A stretch of DNA of 64,000 nt from the NCBI GenBank assembly GCA_001548435.1, contig AP017308.1, positions 2,613,030 through 2,677,029 of the forward strand, read 5' to 3'. Under the pieces are notes generated by a model, which was not told where the DNA came from, did not search any database, and worked only from the letters and a program-made list of their open reading frames with translations. Position numbers and translations under genes: made by a program. Position 1 is the stretch's first letter, and each line of letters starts with the position of its first letter. Source of the DNA: Leptolyngbya sp. NIES-3755. GTDB taxonomy: Bacteria; Cyanobacteriota; Cyanobacteriia; Leptolyngbyales; Leptolyngbyaceae. Of the stretch, positions 47,154 through 55,149 are shown in pieces.

Positions 47154-47534
47154 ATGATCGATGCCCCTGTTTGGGAAGTAAATCTTGTTGTTTACGGCTC
47201 AATAACTGTCGAAAAACCTTTGAGTCTAAATGAGCCAAAAGGTTTTCAATTAAGTGGTCAGTTCTATAGTGATATTGAGATACGGCGAAGACGAAGTTCA
47301 TCAGGAATAGAAGCAACAGTTACGGCTTTTGCACCATCGAAACAGCTTGCTCGTGAAGCAGCAATTTTATATTTTGGGCAAATGCTTGATGCTCTTGCTG
47401 TCCAAGTTAATCAGCCACTTTACTTAAACTTTGGCGACAGCCTAAGGAATGGTAATGAGACTCACGATACCTTGAGAAGAGTAAAAAAAAAGAATGGCAA
47501 GAGGCTTTTAAGGAGGCTCGGCTCTTGGCTGTGA
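47154..47534 (+). CDS. N-terminal half of a frameshift-split HEPN-like protein
   Basis: The zero-frame product is 126 residues, VVYGSITVEKPLSLNEPKG to an out-of-place basic tail (KKKNGKRLLRRLGSWL). The last part is in the wrong frame: at the A9 tract (47483-47491) a shift of -1 joins it to the downstream frame, giving a 269-residue protein RRVKKK-EWQEAFKEARLL. The N-terminal domain is predicted beta-rich with IEATVTAFAPSKQLAREAAILYFGQMLDAL. ATG 47154 follows GAGGTTAAAG. It has no CGATCG site. The split may be sequencing error, decay, or programmed frameshifting. Confidence 0.65.
   Translation: MIDAPVWEVNLVVYGSITVEKPLSLNEPKGFQLSGQFYSDIEIRRRRSSSGIEATVTAFAPSKQLAREAAILYFGQMLDALAVQVNQPLYLNFGDSLRNGNETHDTLRRVKKKNGKRLLRRLGSWL
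47483..47527 (+). promoter_or_regulatory. Candidate -1 frameshift site (A AAA AAG and hairpin)
   Basis: The tract A9 then G gives, in the zero frame, the heptamer A AAA AAG at 47486-47492, the same slippery sequence as E. coli dnaX. Five bases later a 6-bp hairpin can form (CAAGAG 47498-47503 with CTCTTG 47522-47527, loop 18). A GAGAAG stretch lies 7-12 bases upstream. A -1 shift enters the GAA at 47492, in the frame of the downstream HEPN part. Confidence 0.5.
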
Positions 47535-47962
47535 CAGAACCAACTTTTCTACGTGCTCTGGGTTGGTATCGTAAAGGTCTGTATACTGAAGATCCATTTG
47601 ACAAGTTTTTAGCGTTTTGGAACTCAATTGAAATCGTAGCAGGTAAGTATCATCCTCCAATTCCAGAAGGCAGACCTAAAGGCTCTATCAGCCAGATTTG
47701 GGAAAGTTTTAAGTCGATCTGGGGCGAGTGCGATAACTGGGATATTATTCAGGGTCAAACTAAATGGATTGACAATAACTATGAAATTCGTAAAACAATA
47801 GCCCACGGTATAGAGCCTGTAGATATTGAAACGGTCAAAGATGTAGTTACGAAAATAGATACACTGCAATCAGTAGCGCACAAATTTCTTATAAATTGGA
47901 GACAGCGAAAACTCAAGCCTGAGGTCACGTCAGAGTTAAAGGAGAAATTTGGTTATTTTTAG
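47525..47962 (+). CDS. C-terminal HEPN-like half of the frameshift-split protein
   Basis: A 145-residue open frame, which continues upstream to 47492 when read from the slip site (EWQEAFKEARLLAVTEP). It is HEPN-like, close to MauJ-type proteins: LGWYRKGLYTEDPFDKFLAFWNSIEIVAGKY, and the Rx4H motif RKTIAH in NYEIRKTIAHGIEP. HEPN proteins with this motif are usually RNases in toxins or defence. On its own it lacks a good start codon or ribosome site, which argues for expression as part of the longer protein. Confidence 0.7.
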   Translation: MAVTEPTFLRALGWYRKGLYTEDPFDKFLAFWNSIEIVAGKYHPPIPEGRPKGSISQIWESFKSIWGECDNWDIIQGQTKWIDNNYEIRKTIAHGIEPVDIETVKDVVTKIDTLQSVAHKFLINWRQRKLKPEVTSELKEKFGYF

Positions 47963-48135
47963 TTCGCACGCCAAGATTTTACGGCAGCGGACGCACGAAA
48001 GCGGTTGGCACTAAGTTCAGGATTATCTACCGTTGCGTTTTGCCATTGAGCGCAACCAACCTTAAATCTATGAATTAGACCGTTTGTAGAACATTAAAAT
48101 TGAATTCTCAGCAAGCTTTAAACGAGGTCAGATCG

Positions 48136-48411
48136 ATGACAGTCCGGCAACCCCGCTACAGCAAAGAGGAATTTGCTCGACGTGGTGATGAGATTTACGA
48201 AACTCAGGTGCGCCCTCAAGTCGAGGAAGGCAATCACGGCAAAATTGTCGCGATCGACATTGAAACCGGAGCCTTTGAGGTGGCAGACGAAATTTTGGAT
48301 GCGACCGATCGCCTATTTGAGCGTATCCCAGATGCCCAACCTTGGATCGTTCGCATTGGACATCGAGCCGTTCATCGTTTTGGTGCGCGGAGTTTGAGAA
48401 AACCCGTATGA
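48136..48411 (+). CDS. Small partner of the aspartic protease, cassette copy 2
   Basis: A 91-residue protein starting at ATG 48136, 7 bp after GAGGT. It matches the protein at 41597-41863: EEFARRGDEIYE, GKIVAIDIETGAFEVADE and RIGHRAVHRFGARSLR. An in-frame TTG at 48100 was rejected. It overlaps the protease gene in ATGATG (stop TGA at 48409-48411, protease ATG at 48408), so translation is coupled. Function unknown; likely partner, inhibitor or substrate of the protease. Confidence 0.78.
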   Translation: MTVRQPRYSKEEFARRGDEIYETQVRPQVEEGNHGKIVAIDIETGAFEVADEILDATDRLFERIPDAQPWIVRIGHRAVHRFGARSLRKPV

Positions 48412-48779
48412 TGCAGGGTATCGTTAATCCAAGCTGTGAAGCAACCGTTTCGCTGGTCGTTCGCAATGCAAATCGTCAAACCCAACTGATTAATGCCGTG
48501 ATTGACACGGGTTATACAGGATTTCTGAGTTTGCCGCGTGACATCATTGTGACTCTGAACCTGCCCTGGACGGGTATCGATCGCGGGACATTAGGTGATG
48601 GCAGCGAAGTCACTTTTGAAGTTTATGCCGCAACGATCATTTGGGACGGACAATACCGAAATATCCCCGTCAATGAAGCGGACACAGATCCGCTAGTCGG
48701 AATGAGTTTGCTGTACGGCTACGATTTGTTTATTCGGGCAGTGGAAGGCGGCAACGTCACTATCAAGCCGATCGAGTAG
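48408..48779 (+). CDS. Clan AA (retropepsin-like) aspartic protease, cassette copy 2
   Basis: A 123-residue protein. The active-site loop is AVIDTGYTGFLSLPRDII and the C-terminal psi-loop is DPLVGMSLLYGYDL. It matches copy 1 along its length (GDGSEVTFEVYAATIIWDGQYR corresponds to ADDSSVAAYAYLATILWNGVER). A single DTG means it should dimerise. Start may be ATG 48408 or 48411. It overlaps the small gene by 4 bp. nadC starts soon after, on the same strand, and may be read through. Confidence 0.83.
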   Translation: MMQGIVNPSCEATVSLVVRNANRQTQLINAVIDTGYTGFLSLPRDIIVTLNLPWTGIDRGTLGDGSEVTFEVYAATIIWDGQYRNIPVNEADTDPLVGMSLLYGYDLFIRAVEGGNVTIKPIE

Positions 48780-48824
48780 TTGAAAATAAGTATGTTAACT
48801 ACGATGAGCAAGTCAGGTAAGAAC

Positions 48825-49688
48825 ATGATGAATCAGGCTTCTGTACTTCCACCATTTTTGATTCTCGATCGCATTCTTCAAGATTGGCTGCTCGAAGATA
48901 TCGGACGCGGCGATCGCACGACGCAAGCTTTGATTTCGCCTGGGACTCGTCAAGCGGTTTGGATTGCGAAAGAAACGGGAGTGATTGCAGGATTACCGAT
49001 CGCTGCAAGAGTGTTTTACTTATTGAATTCCTCCACTGTATTTACGCCATTGGTTGAGGATGGGGAATCGGTTGAGAAAGGACAAACGATCGCACAAATT
49101 CAAGGGGCGTATGATGCGCTGCTCACAGGTGAAAGAGTTGCATTAAATCTGGCGATGCGTCTAAGTGGAATTGCAACAATGACGCGGCAGTATGTGGAAA
49201 AGATTGAGGATTTGCCTGCTCAGTTAGTGGATACGCGCAAGACAACACCGGGATTGCGAGTGCTTGAAAAGTATGCAACTCAAGTCGGTGGCGCGATCAA
49301 TCACCGAATGGGTTTAGATGATGCGGTAATGCTGAAAGATAATCACATTGTGGCGGTGGGGGGAATTGGGAATGCGATCGCACAAGTTCGCGCCTCAATT
49401 CCGTATCCGTTATCGATCGAAGTAGAAACCGAGAACTTAGAAATGGTTCAAGAAGCGATCGACCATAAAGCCGATATCATCATGCTCGATAATATGCCGC
49501 TAGAGATGATGTCTCAGGCAGTGCAGATGATTCGATCGACGAATCAGCGAATTAAGATCGAGGCTTCGGGGAATGTCACTTTGGCGACACTGAGAGCGAT
49601 CGCAGAAACGGGAGTCGATTTTATTTCGAGTAGCGCACCGATTACTCGATCGACTTGGTTAGATTTGAGTATGAGAATTAAGATTTAG
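48825..49688 (+). CDS. nadC: Quinolinate phosphoribosyltransferase
   Basis: An enzyme of about 288 residues making nicotinate mononucleotide from quinolinate and PRPP in NAD synthesis. Hallmarks: LEDIGRGDRTT, GERVALNLAMRLSGIAT, VDTRKTTPGLRVLEKYAT, GGAINHRMGLDDAVMLKDNH, and the IEVETENLEMVQEAID/IIMLDNMP end. Several in-frame ATGs precede the domain (48792, 48804, 48825, 48828), and the start is not certain. nadA and nadB are not adjacent. The MntA-HepT pair follows 19 bp downstream. Confidence 0.94.
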   Translation: MMNQASVLPPFLILDRILQDWLLEDIGRGDRTTQALISPGTRQAVWIAKETGVIAGLPIAARVFYLLNSSTVFTPLVEDGESVEKGQTIAQIQGAYDALLTGERVALNLAMRLSGIATMTRQYVEKIEDLPAQLVDTRKTTPGLRVLEKYATQVGGAINHRMGLDDAVMLKDNHIVAVGGIGNAIAQVRASIPYPLSIEVETENLEMVQEAIDHKADIIMLDNMPLEMMSQAVQMIRSTNQRIKIEASGNVTLATLRAIAETGVDFISSSAPITRSTWLDLSMRIKI

Positions 49689-49707
49689 AAATCGGAGGGC
49701 GAATCAT

Positions 49708-50043
49708 TTGGAACAAACGATCGACATTGCACAAATTTTGCACGATCGCTTGAGAGTATCTGAAGCGGTGATAGAGGCGTTTTGTCACAAATGGAATATT
49801 GTTGAATTTGCGCTATTTGGGTCAGTATTGCGAGAGGATTTTAGGGACGATAGTGATATTGATGTATTAGTTGTTTTTGGGCAATCTCATCATCCAAGTT
49901 TGTCAGGATGGTTGGATATTCGAGAAGAGATTGAGGCGCTCTTTGGTCGAAAGGTTGATCTCATTCAAAAAAAACTGTTGAAAAATCCTTATAGCAAAGC
50001 TGAGATTTTACGATCGCATCAGGTCGTTTATGCTCATGAATAA
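49708..50043 (+). CDS. mntA: MNT-domain nucleotidyltransferase, MntA-type antitoxin
   Basis: A 111-residue minimal nucleotidyltransferase. The motif GSX10DXD is exact: GSVLREDFRDDSDIDVLV, with the later acidic residue in RKVDLIQ. In MntA-HepT systems this enzyme attaches AMP units to a tyrosine of HepT and blocks it. The start is TTG 49708, set by the GGAGGG box 8 bp upstream. Its end overlaps the HepT gene, a typical two-gene toxin-antitoxin order here with the antitoxin first. Confidence 0.88.
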   Translation: MEQTIDIAQILHDRLRVSEAVIEAFCHKWNIVEFALFGSVLREDFRDDSDIDVLVVFGQSHHPSLSGWLDIREEIEALFGRKVDLIQKKLLKNPYSKAEILRSHQVVYAHE

Positions 50044-50386
50044 TCGTGATGCAACTTCGCTTTGGGACATGGTGCAGGCGATTCGACGCATTCAAGAATT
50101 CATCGGCACTCTCACGCTAGATGAGTACTTGAATAGTCTGTTGGTGCAAAGCGCGGTAGAACGTCAGTTTGAGATTTTGGGGGAAGCAGCGCGGCGAGTC
50201 TCGCAGGAGTTTCAAGGGGCGCATCCGGAGATTGACTGGCGAGGTGCGATCGGGCTACGGAATATCATTGCTCATCGTTATGAACAGGTTGAACAGGAAA
50301 CGATTTGGAGCATTATTAAAACGGTTTTGCCTGACTTGCTGAAGCAGTTAGAAGCCCTGTTACCGCCACTGCCTGAAGATGATTAA
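50030..50386 (+). CDS. hepT: HEPN-domain RNase toxin, HepT-type (DUF86)
   Basis: A 118-residue DUF86 protein (116 if ATG 50036 is used). It has the toxin motif RX4HXY as RNIIAHRY; R and H form the RNase site and the Y is the residue AMPylated by MntA. The helical pattern FEILGEAARRVSQEF and the end ETIWSIIKTVLPDLLKQL are typical. It overlaps mntA by 8-14 bp, so it is co-translated. Toxicity is inferred from the family. Confidence 0.9.
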   Translation: MLMNNRDATSLWDMVQAIRRIQEFIGTLTLDEYLNSLLVQSAVERQFEILGEAARRVSQEFQGAHPEIDWRGAIGLRNIIAHRYEQVEQETIWSIIKTVLPDLLKQLEALLPPLPEDD

Positions 50387-50468
50387 GAGCGATCGCAGAG
50401 ACAGTGATTCAATCTGAAAAAGTTGAGGTATCGTTTGAAACACACGATCGCATAAAAGGATACCCGCA

Positions 50469-50885
50469 ATGTCTCAAGAGGTAGTGGGTTGGCTGAATGA
50501 AGTCAAAGACCTACAGCAGCAAGTGAAGGCAGCGAAGGCTGCGGCACAATCGGCACATGCCAGCACAGATAATTGGCGGAAACGCTATGAAATTGAAGCG
50601 GAACAGCGGCGGACAGAAACCTTGGCGTTGCAGAAAACGATCGCTGAACTTCAGGCAGAACTCGATCGATTGAAGAATCCGCCTGTGATTGAGATAGACA
50701 GTGAAATCGCTCAGTTTCAAACGGTTGACGAACTGCAAGCGAAACTGGCTGAAGTGTGGAGCGATCGTAATCAACTCGCTGAAGATCTTAAGGCAGAGCA
50801 ATTAAGCCATGCTCAGACTCGCAAAAATCTCACAACGGCTTTGGGTGACACGGTAGATATGCTCTCGAAGTTCAAGCAAACCTAG
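50469..50885 (+). CDS. Conserved cyanobacterial coiled-coil protein
   Basis: A 138-residue protein that is almost all heptad-like helix: WLNEVKDLQQQVKAAKAAAQSA, EAEQRRTETLALQKTIAELQAELDRLKN, and VDELQAKLAEVWSDRNQLAEDLKAEQLSHAQ. No enzyme motif, signal or membrane segment. It may be a structural or scaffold protein. It ends 4 bp inside the convergent glycosyltransferase gene. Function unknown. Confidence 0.75.
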   Translation: MSQEVVGWLNEVKDLQQQVKAAKAAAQSAHASTDNWRKRYEIEAEQRRTETLALQKTIAELQAELDRLKNPPVIEIDSEIAQFQTVDELQAKLAEVWSDRNQLAEDLKAEQLSHAQTRKNLTTALGDTVDMLSKFKQT

Positions 50886-52057
50886 TTCAATTGTCGTCCG
50901 CGCCATGTCCAGCCCCATCCTGTAACTGTTTTGACCATCGAAGTTAGTACGATCGCACAAACTAACAATCCGCCCACTCCGATCGCCCACCAATATTGAG
51001 TTGAAATTAACGTGTAAGGTTCGCTTCTGAGGCGGATGGAATAGTGTTGGAAAAGTGCGATCGCGCTGAATCCAAGCGTTAAACCCGTGGCGATCGTGAA
51101 GCCAGAAACCGCCAATTGGATGAGTGCGATCGCGCCTCCGATGAACGGCATGGAAAAGATGAGGAACGTCACAAAAATGCAGTAGAACGCGGCTTGATAG
51201 TTCCGATTTGAGCCTTCAAACCAGTTCTTCGTCCAACCTTCCCAGAGCGCAGAAAACGATCGATACATCTGCACTTCAGCGAGTCCGCGACCTAATCCAT
51301 ACCAGAGTCGAAAGTTTTGCTGTTTGATCCGGCGACTTAATTCGACATCTTCGACTACGTAATCATGGACAGCGGCATGACCTCCAATTGCATCATACGC
51401 ACTCCGACGAAACAACATAAATGGACCCGCTGCAAACGCTGTTTCTGACATGGGGTCATTCACAGGCGCAAAATCAAAGCCAACTGCTAATAAAAATACA
51501 ACGATCGGCTGGACGAGCCATTCAGACCAATGCCGACAGAGAATCACAACTGCTAAGGAGAGGAGGTCGATCTTTTCTTGTTGAGCAAATGCGATCGTTC
51601 TTTCAATACTCTGCGGTTTCAATCTCACATCCGCATCGATAAACAGCAAAAACTCGCTCTCAATCTGTTTCGCGGCTTGGGTACACGCCCAATTTTTCCC
51701 AACCCAGACTTCTCCTGCGGGTCGCTCTCCAGCCGACATCAATTTCAATCGAGCATCTTGTCGCGAGTCTTGGAAGAGTTCAACAATTTGCTTTGTTTCA
51801 TCAGTAGATTGGTCATCGACGACCCAAACTTGAAGGCGATCGGCTCCGATCGTTGTACTGTCTAAAACTGATGTAATACAAGCTTCGATATTTGCGGCTT
51901 CGTTGTATGCCGGAATGACCACCGCGACTTTTGGGAAGGAATCAGCGATCGCCAAATCAGGAACCACAGGAGCAGCTTGCAGGGCACGATCGAGTTTTCC
52001 AGAAAAAATCGTGATTCCCACGATCGAAACAATCAAGATCAACGAAACAAATATCAT
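50882..52057 (-). CDS. Family 2 glycosyltransferase, CruG/HpnB-like
   Basis: A 391-residue membrane glycosyltransferase. An N-terminal membrane segment (IFVSLILIVSIVGITIF) precedes the GT2 domain: VAVVIPAYNEAANIEACI, VVDDQSTDETKQIV, FIDADVRLKP (DxD), and the HDYVVEDVELSRRIKQ and RSFSALWEGW acceptor segments. Three or four hydrophobic helices close the protein. It resembles CruG-type carotenoid and hopanoid-associated transferases of cyanobacteria, but the acceptor cannot be read here. Divergent from psb32 by about 50 bp. Confidence 0.8.
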   Translation of the reverse strand: MIFVSLILIVSIVGITIFSGKLDRALQAAPVVPDLAIADSFPKVAVVIPAYNEAANIEACITSVLDSTTIGADRLQVWVVDDQSTDETKQIVELFQDSRQDARLKLMSAGERPAGEVWVGKNWACTQAAKQIESEFLLFIDADVRLKPQSIERTIAFAQQEKIDLLSLAVVILCRHWSEWLVQPIVVFLLAVGFDFAPVNDPMSETAFAAGPFMLFRRSAYDAIGGHAAVHDYVVEDVELSRRIKQQNFRLWYGLGRGLAEVQMYRSFSALWEGWTKNWFEGSNRNYQAAFYCIFVTFLIFSMPFIGGAIALIQLAVSGFTIATGLTLGFSAIALFQHYSIRLRSEPYTLISTQYWWAIGVGGLLVCAIVLTSMVKTVTGWGWTWRGRQLN

Positions 52058-52113
52058 GCCGAACCTACAACGCTTTATCTCAGCGTATAAGATCCGTTGT
52101 ATTTTTGAGAGAG

Positions 52114-52815
52114 ATGAATACCACGATCCGCATTATGAAAAAGCTCCTCCTAACGTTCTGCCGGGGCTGGCTCCTTGCTTTAGTTCTCTCTCTATCGCTT
52201 TGGGCTACTCCCGCGCTTGCTACCAGTTTGTATGAAGTGCCACCTGTCTCCGATGCGCGAGTGGTTGATTTGGGCGATATCATCAGCCGATTTAACGAAA
52301 GCAAACTGAATGAAACACTGAATGATCTGGCAACGAAAACAGGTCAAGAAGTTCACTTCGTCACGATCCGACGACTTGATTATGACGAAACCGTTCAATC
52401 CTTTGCCGGTAAGCTGTTTGAGCAATGGTTTCCGAATTCAGAAGAACGGGCAAATCAAACGCTGGTGGTTCTAGATAGCATCACGAATAATTCAGCGATC
52501 GTCACTGGAGAAAAGGTGAAATCGCTGATGTCGGATGAGATAGCCGCCAGTGTCGCTCAGGAAACGATGCAGGTTCCTTTGCAAAAAGGCGATCGCTATA
52601 ATCAAGCGTTTTTGGATGTCAGCGATCGATTAGTGGCAGTGCTATCCGGTGAGCCTGATCCGGGTCCGCCTGTTGTAGTTGATAATGTCAAAACTGAAGG
52701 AACCTTTGCATCGCGAGAAGAAACCGCAAAAAGTAATGCAATTCCCTGGGTGATTGGCTTATTGATTGCGGCGACTGTGATCCCGATGGCGACCTACTAC
52801 TGGTATGTTCGCTAG
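52114..52815 (+). CDS. TPM-domain thylakoid protein, Psb32-like
   Basis: A 233-residue protein. A signal/anchor (RGWLLALVLSLSLWATPALA) is followed by the TPM domain (LYEVPPVSDARVVDLGDIISRFNESKLNETLNDLATKTGQEVHFVTIRRLDYDETVQSFAGKLFEQWF starts near residue 35) and a C-terminal membrane helix (IPWVIGLLIAATVIPMATYYW). Psb32 proteins protect or help repair photosystem II. The ATG at 52114 has GAGAGAG directly before it; ATG 52135 is an alternative. A hairpin follows the gene. Confidence 0.85.
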   Translation: MNTTIRIMKKLLLTFCRGWLLALVLSLSLWATPALATSLYEVPPVSDARVVDLGDIISRFNESKLNETLNDLATKTGQEVHFVTIRRLDYDETVQSFAGKLFEQWFPNSEERANQTLVVLDSITNNSAIVTGEKVKSLMSDEIAASVAQETMQVPLQKGDRYNQAFLDVSDRLVAVLSGEPDPGPPVVVDNVKTEGTFASREETAKSNAIPWVIGLLIAATVIPMATYYWYVR

Positions 52816-52823
52816 AAATTATA

Positions 52824-52864
52824 GTGTCTCCAACTTTTAGCGCACAGCTAGATTTCGGAGACAC
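52824..52864 (+). terminator. Hairpin after the Psb32-like gene
   Basis: GTGTCTCC (52824-52831) pairs perfectly with GGAGACAC (52857-52864), an 8-bp stem with a 25-base loop. No U-run follows, so termination is uncertain. Confidence 0.5.
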
Positions 52865-52997
52865 AACTTAAGACAGAACAGAAGTTTCACCCGTGGCAGA
52901 TGGGGCGCGATACGCGAGTTCGTTAGGGTTGTTATTACTCACCAAGCTTTAGGCAAGCTCCTTGTCAAAGCTCTTTAACACACCTGATTAAGAAGCT

Positions 52998-55124
52998 ATG
53001 TACGCACCCATTTGGACGGGAAAAGTTTATCCACTAGGCGCAGCCTGGGACGGAAAAGGAACCAACTTTTCGATCTTTTCTGAACACGCCACGGGAGTCG
53101 AAGTTTGTTTATTTGATGCCCAAGGTTCAGAACTGCGGTTGCCGCTGTACGAAGGTGAAAATTTTCTCTGGCATGGTTACGTTCCTGGAATTGCACCAGG
53201 GCAGCGATATGGCTTTCGAGTTCATGGTGAGTGGAATCCACAACAGGGACATCGATTTAATTCAAATAAGCTCTTGATTGATCCGTATGCGAAAGCGATC
53301 GAGGGAAATGTCCAACATGGTGAAGCAATCTTTAGCTACCGCTGGGATGATCCCGCTGGAGATTTGGGATTTTCTCATTTAGATAGCGCTTCCCTGATGC
53401 CGAAGTGCATTGTTGTGGACCAGTCGTTTGATTGGGAAGGGGATCAGCTTTTACAAACTCCTTGGAACGAAACCGTCATCTATGAGATGCACGTGAAAGG
53501 GTTTACTCAAAAGCATCCAGAGATTCCAGAAGAGGTGCGGGGAACTTATGCGGGAGTTGCACATCCAGCCGCGATCGCACATCTTCAGTCGCTTGGAATT
53601 ACAGCAGTTGAATTAATGCCTGTTCATCACTTTCTAGCGCATCCTGGACATTTAGAAAATAAGGACTTAACGAACTATTGGGGCTACGATTCGATCAACT
53701 ATCTCTCACCGTATGCAGGCTATAGTTCCGACAAGACTCCGGGCGGTCAGGTGCGAGAGTTCAAAGAGATGGTCAAAGCACTGCACAAGGCTGGAATCGA
53801 AGTCATTTTAGATGTGGTTTACAATCACACCGGAGAAGGAAATCATGCAGGTCCAATGCTCTCCCTGCGCGGTATTGATAATAAAACCTACTATCGCTTA
53901 GTAGAAGGGAATGAGCGGTACTACATGGATTTTACCGGATGTGGGAACTCGCTCAATGTGCAAAGCCCCCAAGTATTGAAGCTAATCATGGATAGCTTGC
54001 GCTACTGGGTCACAGAAATGCACGTGGATGGCTTCCGGTTTGATCTTGCTTCTGCACTGGCACGGGAACTATATGAGGTTGATAACTTAGCTTCGTTCTT
54101 CGATATCATTCACCAAGACCCGATTCTGGCAGATGTAAAACTGATTGCAGAACCTTGGGATATTGGCGATGGTGGCTATCAGGTTGGAAACTTTCCGGTG
54201 CTGTGGTCAGAGTGGAATGGTCGCTATCGAGATGAAATGCGTGACTTCTGGCGTGGGCAAGATGGCAAGCTGGGTGAATTTGGCTATCGATTTACAGGTA
54301 GCCCAGATCTTTATCAACTGAATGGTAGAAGACCTCACGCAAGCATTAATTTTCTAACGGCTCACGATGGGTTTACACTGCGGGATTTGGTGAGCTACAA
54401 CGAGAAACACAATCAGGCGAACGGGGAAGAGAATCGGGATGGTGAAAGCCATAATCGATCGTGGAATTGTGGCATCGAAGGCGAAACAGATGATGCTGAA
54501 GTGCTAAGCCTTAGAGAACGTCAACAGCGCAATATGATGTCTACGCTGATGTTGTCTCAAGGCATTCCGATGATTGTGATGGGCGATGAAATGGGTCGCA
54601 CTCAGTCCGGAAACAACAATGCGTACTGTCAGGATAATGAGCTTTCTTGGCTCGATTGGGAATTGTGCGATCGTAATGAAGATCTCCTCAATTTCACCCG
54701 CGAGTTGATCCATTTCCGCCACGAACATCCAGTGTTCCGCCGTCAGCGCTGGTTCCAAGGACAAGCCATTCATGGTTCTAGCGTAAGTGACATTGCTTGG
54801 TTCAATCTGGATGGCAATGATATGACCTGTGAGCAATGGTGTAACGGGTACTCGAAAGCGATCGCGGTTTTCCTAAACGGAAATGAATTACCCGATCGCG
54901 GTCCGAAAGGTGGACGGATTCGGGACAATAGTTTCCTTTTACTGTTCAATGCTCACTGGGACATGCTCGAATTTGTGCTGCCTGCTCGATTACGTCAGCG
55001 TAAATGGTCAGCCGTGATCAATACGAAAGAGCCGAGATTTGTCACGGAAAAGATCACGTTTTCAGGAACGAAGACGGTTCCGGTGATGGGTCGATCGCTG
55101 GTTGTATTGCAATCGGGAATCTGA
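52998..55124 (+). CDS. glgX: Glycogen debranching enzyme
   Basis: A 708-residue GH13 enzyme that cleaves alpha-1,6 branches of glycogen. The N-terminal CBM48-like part begins GKVYPLGAAWDGKGTNFSIFSEHA. The catalytic barrel contains VILDVVYNHTGEG, the nucleophile in VDGFRFDLASAL, the acid in LIAEPWDIGDGG, and the third acid in LTAHDGFTLRDLVSYNEKHN. It gives the cell access to stored carbon at night. Convergent with map across 25 bp that hold a shared terminator. Confidence 0.95.
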   Translation: MYAPIWTGKVYPLGAAWDGKGTNFSIFSEHATGVEVCLFDAQGSELRLPLYEGENFLWHGYVPGIAPGQRYGFRVHGEWNPQQGHRFNSNKLLIDPYAKAIEGNVQHGEAIFSYRWDDPAGDLGFSHLDSASLMPKCIVVDQSFDWEGDQLLQTPWNETVIYEMHVKGFTQKHPEIPEEVRGTYAGVAHPAAIAHLQSLGITAVELMPVHHFLAHPGHLENKDLTNYWGYDSINYLSPYAGYSSDKTPGGQVREFKEMVKALHKAGIEVILDVVYNHTGEGNHAGPMLSLRGIDNKTYYRLVEGNERYYMDFTGCGNSLNVQSPQVLKLIMDSLRYWVTEMHVDGFRFDLASALARELYEVDNLASFFDIIHQDPILADVKLIAEPWDIGDGGYQVGNFPVLWSEWNGRYRDEMRDFWRGQDGKLGEFGYRFTGSPDLYQLNGRRPHASINFLTAHDGFTLRDLVSYNEKHNQANGEENRDGESHNRSWNCGIEGETDDAEVLSLRERQQRNMMSTLMLSQGIPMIVMGDEMGRTQSGNNNAYCQDNELSWLDWELCDRNEDLLNFTRELIHFRHEHPVFRRQRWFQGQAIHGSSVSDIAWFNLDGNDMTCEQWCNGYSKAIAVFLNGNELPDRGPKGGRIRDNSFLLLFNAHWDMLEFVLPARLRQRKWSAVINTKEPRFVTEKITFSGTKTVPVMGRSLVVLQSGI

Positions 55125-55130
55125 GCGTAG

Positions 55131-55149
55131 AGGGGTGTAAAAAGCCCCT
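55131..55149. terminator. Short shared terminator between glgX and map
   Basis: AGGGG (55131-55135) and CCCCT (55145-55149) around a GTAAAAAG-type loop, with T-rich sequence on both sides. It occupies the whole gap between the two convergent stops and may serve both strands. Confidence 0.5.
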
